Shown: positions 18,899 through 20,000 of the stretch, piece after piece
How positions within the stretch are numbered: position 1 is the first letter of the stretch
Layout: each line of letters opens with the position of its first letter
Source of the DNA: Bigelowiella natans CCMP2755
Lineage: Eukaryota > Cercozoa > Chlorarachniophyceae
Assembly (NCBI GenBank): GCA_000320545.1
Contig: ADNK01002959.1
Span: forward strand, 1 to 20,000
DNA: 20,000 nucleotides
Direction: 5' to 3'
Notes under the pieces: generated by a model
Databases searched by the model: none
Seen by the model: the letters and a program-made list of their open reading frames with translations, nothing else
Told to the model about the DNA's origin: nothing
Position numbers and translations under genes: made by a program

Positions 18899-19207
18899 TT
18901 ATTTTTTCATCTGGGTCTTCATCTTTCTCATCCTTTTTCTATGCTTGTGCTTGTTCATTTTGGTTTTACGCTTTTTTAAAACAGACTTTGCGAATAGGAG
19001 GCCGTCGCTTCCTTCTAAGTTGTGGGTAGTTTGTTGTTTCTCAAAGCCAACATTCAGCAGTTCTGTGAGTAGACCCATCATGCCACAAACATTTTGTGCA
19101 CCCTGCTGCAAATCATGAGAAAGGTAAATCTTTTCGCGATATGATGTCGGCGCTATCGTAGAGAACCTCAGCTTTGGCGCACAAACTGAAACAGCATATG
19201 CAAACAT
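18899..19207 (-). CDS. Mitochondrial small ribosomal subunit protein mS38 (AURKAIP1/Cox24 type), 102 aa
   Basis: Uninterrupted frame. Residues 1-30 (MFAYAVSVCAPKLRFSTIAP, then TSYREK) resemble a mitochondrial presequence: basic, hydroxylated and free of acidic residues up to about residue 25. The C-terminal 29 residues carry the family signature, a very basic helix: SVLKKRKTKMNKHKHRKRMR followed by KMKTQMKK. In fungi and animals this motif (KRRKKMNKHK-like) inserts into the mitoribosomal small subunit and gives mS38/Cox24/AURKAIP1 its identity. The length is shorter than animal homologues but reasonable for protists, where the linker is variable. It is intronless and diverges from a plus-strand gene starting beyond 19260. 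Confidence 0.8.
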   Translation of the reverse strand: MFAYAVSVCAPKLRFSTIAPTSYREKIYLSHDLQQGAQNVCGMMGLLTELLNVGFEKQQTTHNLEGSDGLLFAKSVLKKRKTKMNKHKHRKRMRKMKTQMKK

Positions 19208-19468
19208 TCAAACATGAGTAAGTGGAAATCACTACTCTACACAACCGACCAAGAGAGGTTTCGGTAGAAATATAATAATTGCCACGCTACGCGTCACCCT
19301 CGAGAAGGTAAGTTTATACCTCTAAGCGTCTGATTTTGCAAGCGACGGAGGGCGTAAGTCACCAGCATACCATTCGCGTCTCACGGGGGAGGGACTTCTA
19401 GCTTTCTACTTTCTAGCAATCACGGCCGATTTTTAATTTTTTTGGTTGTGGTTGTCGCAGATGGGAAA
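19208..19468. promoter_or_regulatory. Divergent upstream region with a probable 5' leader intron
   Basis: Separates mS38 (minus) from the plus-strand gene on its right. A strong donor AAG/GTAAGTTT at 19307/19308 and a pyrimidine-rich acceptor ending GTCGCAG at 19460 define a probable 153-nt intron in the 5' leader of the right-hand gene. The promoters should lie in about 19208-19280. No TATA element is clear. Confidence 0.4.
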
Positions 19469-19908
19469 ATGCCATGCTCCATCCCGGCAAAACAACACGG
19501 AAAAATCCCGGTGCTTTTTCATCAGGACCGCCGAAATGTAAGAGAAAAAGAACGACTGTGAAAGTGAGCGACAAGATAGCCCGTTACAATTGACCTCAGC
19601 AAATAACCGGGCAGTCTTCTTGATTTATGCAGGACTATTTTATGGTGCGACAACATCTTACGGCTGTAAATGGTGAAAATCACGGAAGGATTCCGACCAC
19701 TCGGAGGACGTTTGCTGCCCTCTATCCCTCACCCAGCGACGAAACAACGGATGTTGACTCCAGCACTGCTAGTGGGGTGAGGTTCACAGAGATGGGTTGT
19801 GGCGCTGTCAAGGTATGCTGGTGCGTAGTGTCTTGGAACAAGCGACAAATTTTAAAGAAGTGCAGTAGTATGTGGTGTCGAGAAAATACTGGAGACAGAC
19901 CTCACTAA
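19469..19908 (+). CDS. Start of a spliced gene of unknown function, near the right edge
   Basis: Not recognised. Coding exons 19469-19537 and 19633-19812 join in phase 0 across a 95-nt intron (GTAAGA..TGCAG). The product begins MPCSIPAKQHGKIPVLFHQD, then RRNDYFMVRQHLTAVNGENH, IPTTRRTFAALYPSPSDETT, and reaches FTEMGCGAVK, 83 residues. A donor AAG/GTATGC follows at 19813; if it is used the gene continues to the right, with the next exon not identified in the last 190 bp. If it is not used, the frame runs on to a TAA at 19906. An ATG at 19461 in another frame would end soon after the intron, so the 19469 start is preferred. Confidence 0.45.
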
Positions 19909-20000
19909 AAGGCTTCTCCGTAAAAACATCATAAGGTGTCTAGCCCTCCTGCTGCCGTGTCAGAGACGACAACACATGCTAAAGGTGTAGATGGTAACAT

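Overview
This is nuclear DNA of an intron-rich eukaryote, most likely a protist and possibly an alga. The signs are spliceosomal introns with GT..AG ends in almost every gene, a 14-3-3 protein, a mitochondrial ribosomal protein, a pepsin-type aspartic protease, dense microsatellites and no operon structure. Photosynthesis is hinted at only by one protein with a twin-arginine, thylakoid-lumen-like targeting region. I cannot name the species. A chlorarachniophyte- or cryptophyte-like alga is a guess from gene style alone. Because coding sequence is cut into short exons, most genes had to be rebuilt by joining exons whose reading phases agree.

Left part (1.1-11.2 kb). Two long minus-strand genes flank the one well-formed intronless gene. 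An aldo/keto reductase (5364 down to 1441, about 14 exons, about 412 aa, full Asp-Tyr-Lys-His tetrad) is followed at 43 bp by a possible small two-exon gene (1398-1104). It diverges from a plus-strand 14-3-3 gene (5936-6748). The 14-3-3 gene converges on an unrecognised 11-exon minus-strand gene (11170-7904, 433 aa) with a Tat-like N-terminus. The introns of the two long genes are full of microsatellites, nearly all oriented so that the T-rich strand is the sense strand.

Middle and right part (11.2-20 kb). Small plus-strand genes sit at 11245-11481 (78 aa, unknown) and 11774-11998 (33 aa, one membrane helix, one intron). A small charged protein lies on the minus strand (13724-13365). A secreted or vesicular A1 aspartic protease (14744-17496, about 529 aa, 14 exons) follows. 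A short mitoribosomal protein mS38 gene (19207-18899, minus) diverges from the start of a spliced plus-strand gene that approaches the right edge (19469 onward). Introns in this half are mostly short (about 50-120 nt) and free of microsatellites.

Between genes lie several blocks (roughly 160-1100, 6940-7620, 12400-13100, 13800-14400, 17520-18800) with the same odd word usage: CATG, TGCA, GCATGC and GATGATG, with TG/CA in large excess. They look like degenerate copies of one class of repeat or a shared mutational regime. I see no CRISPR, tRNA, rRNA, insertion sequence or prokaryote-type operon.
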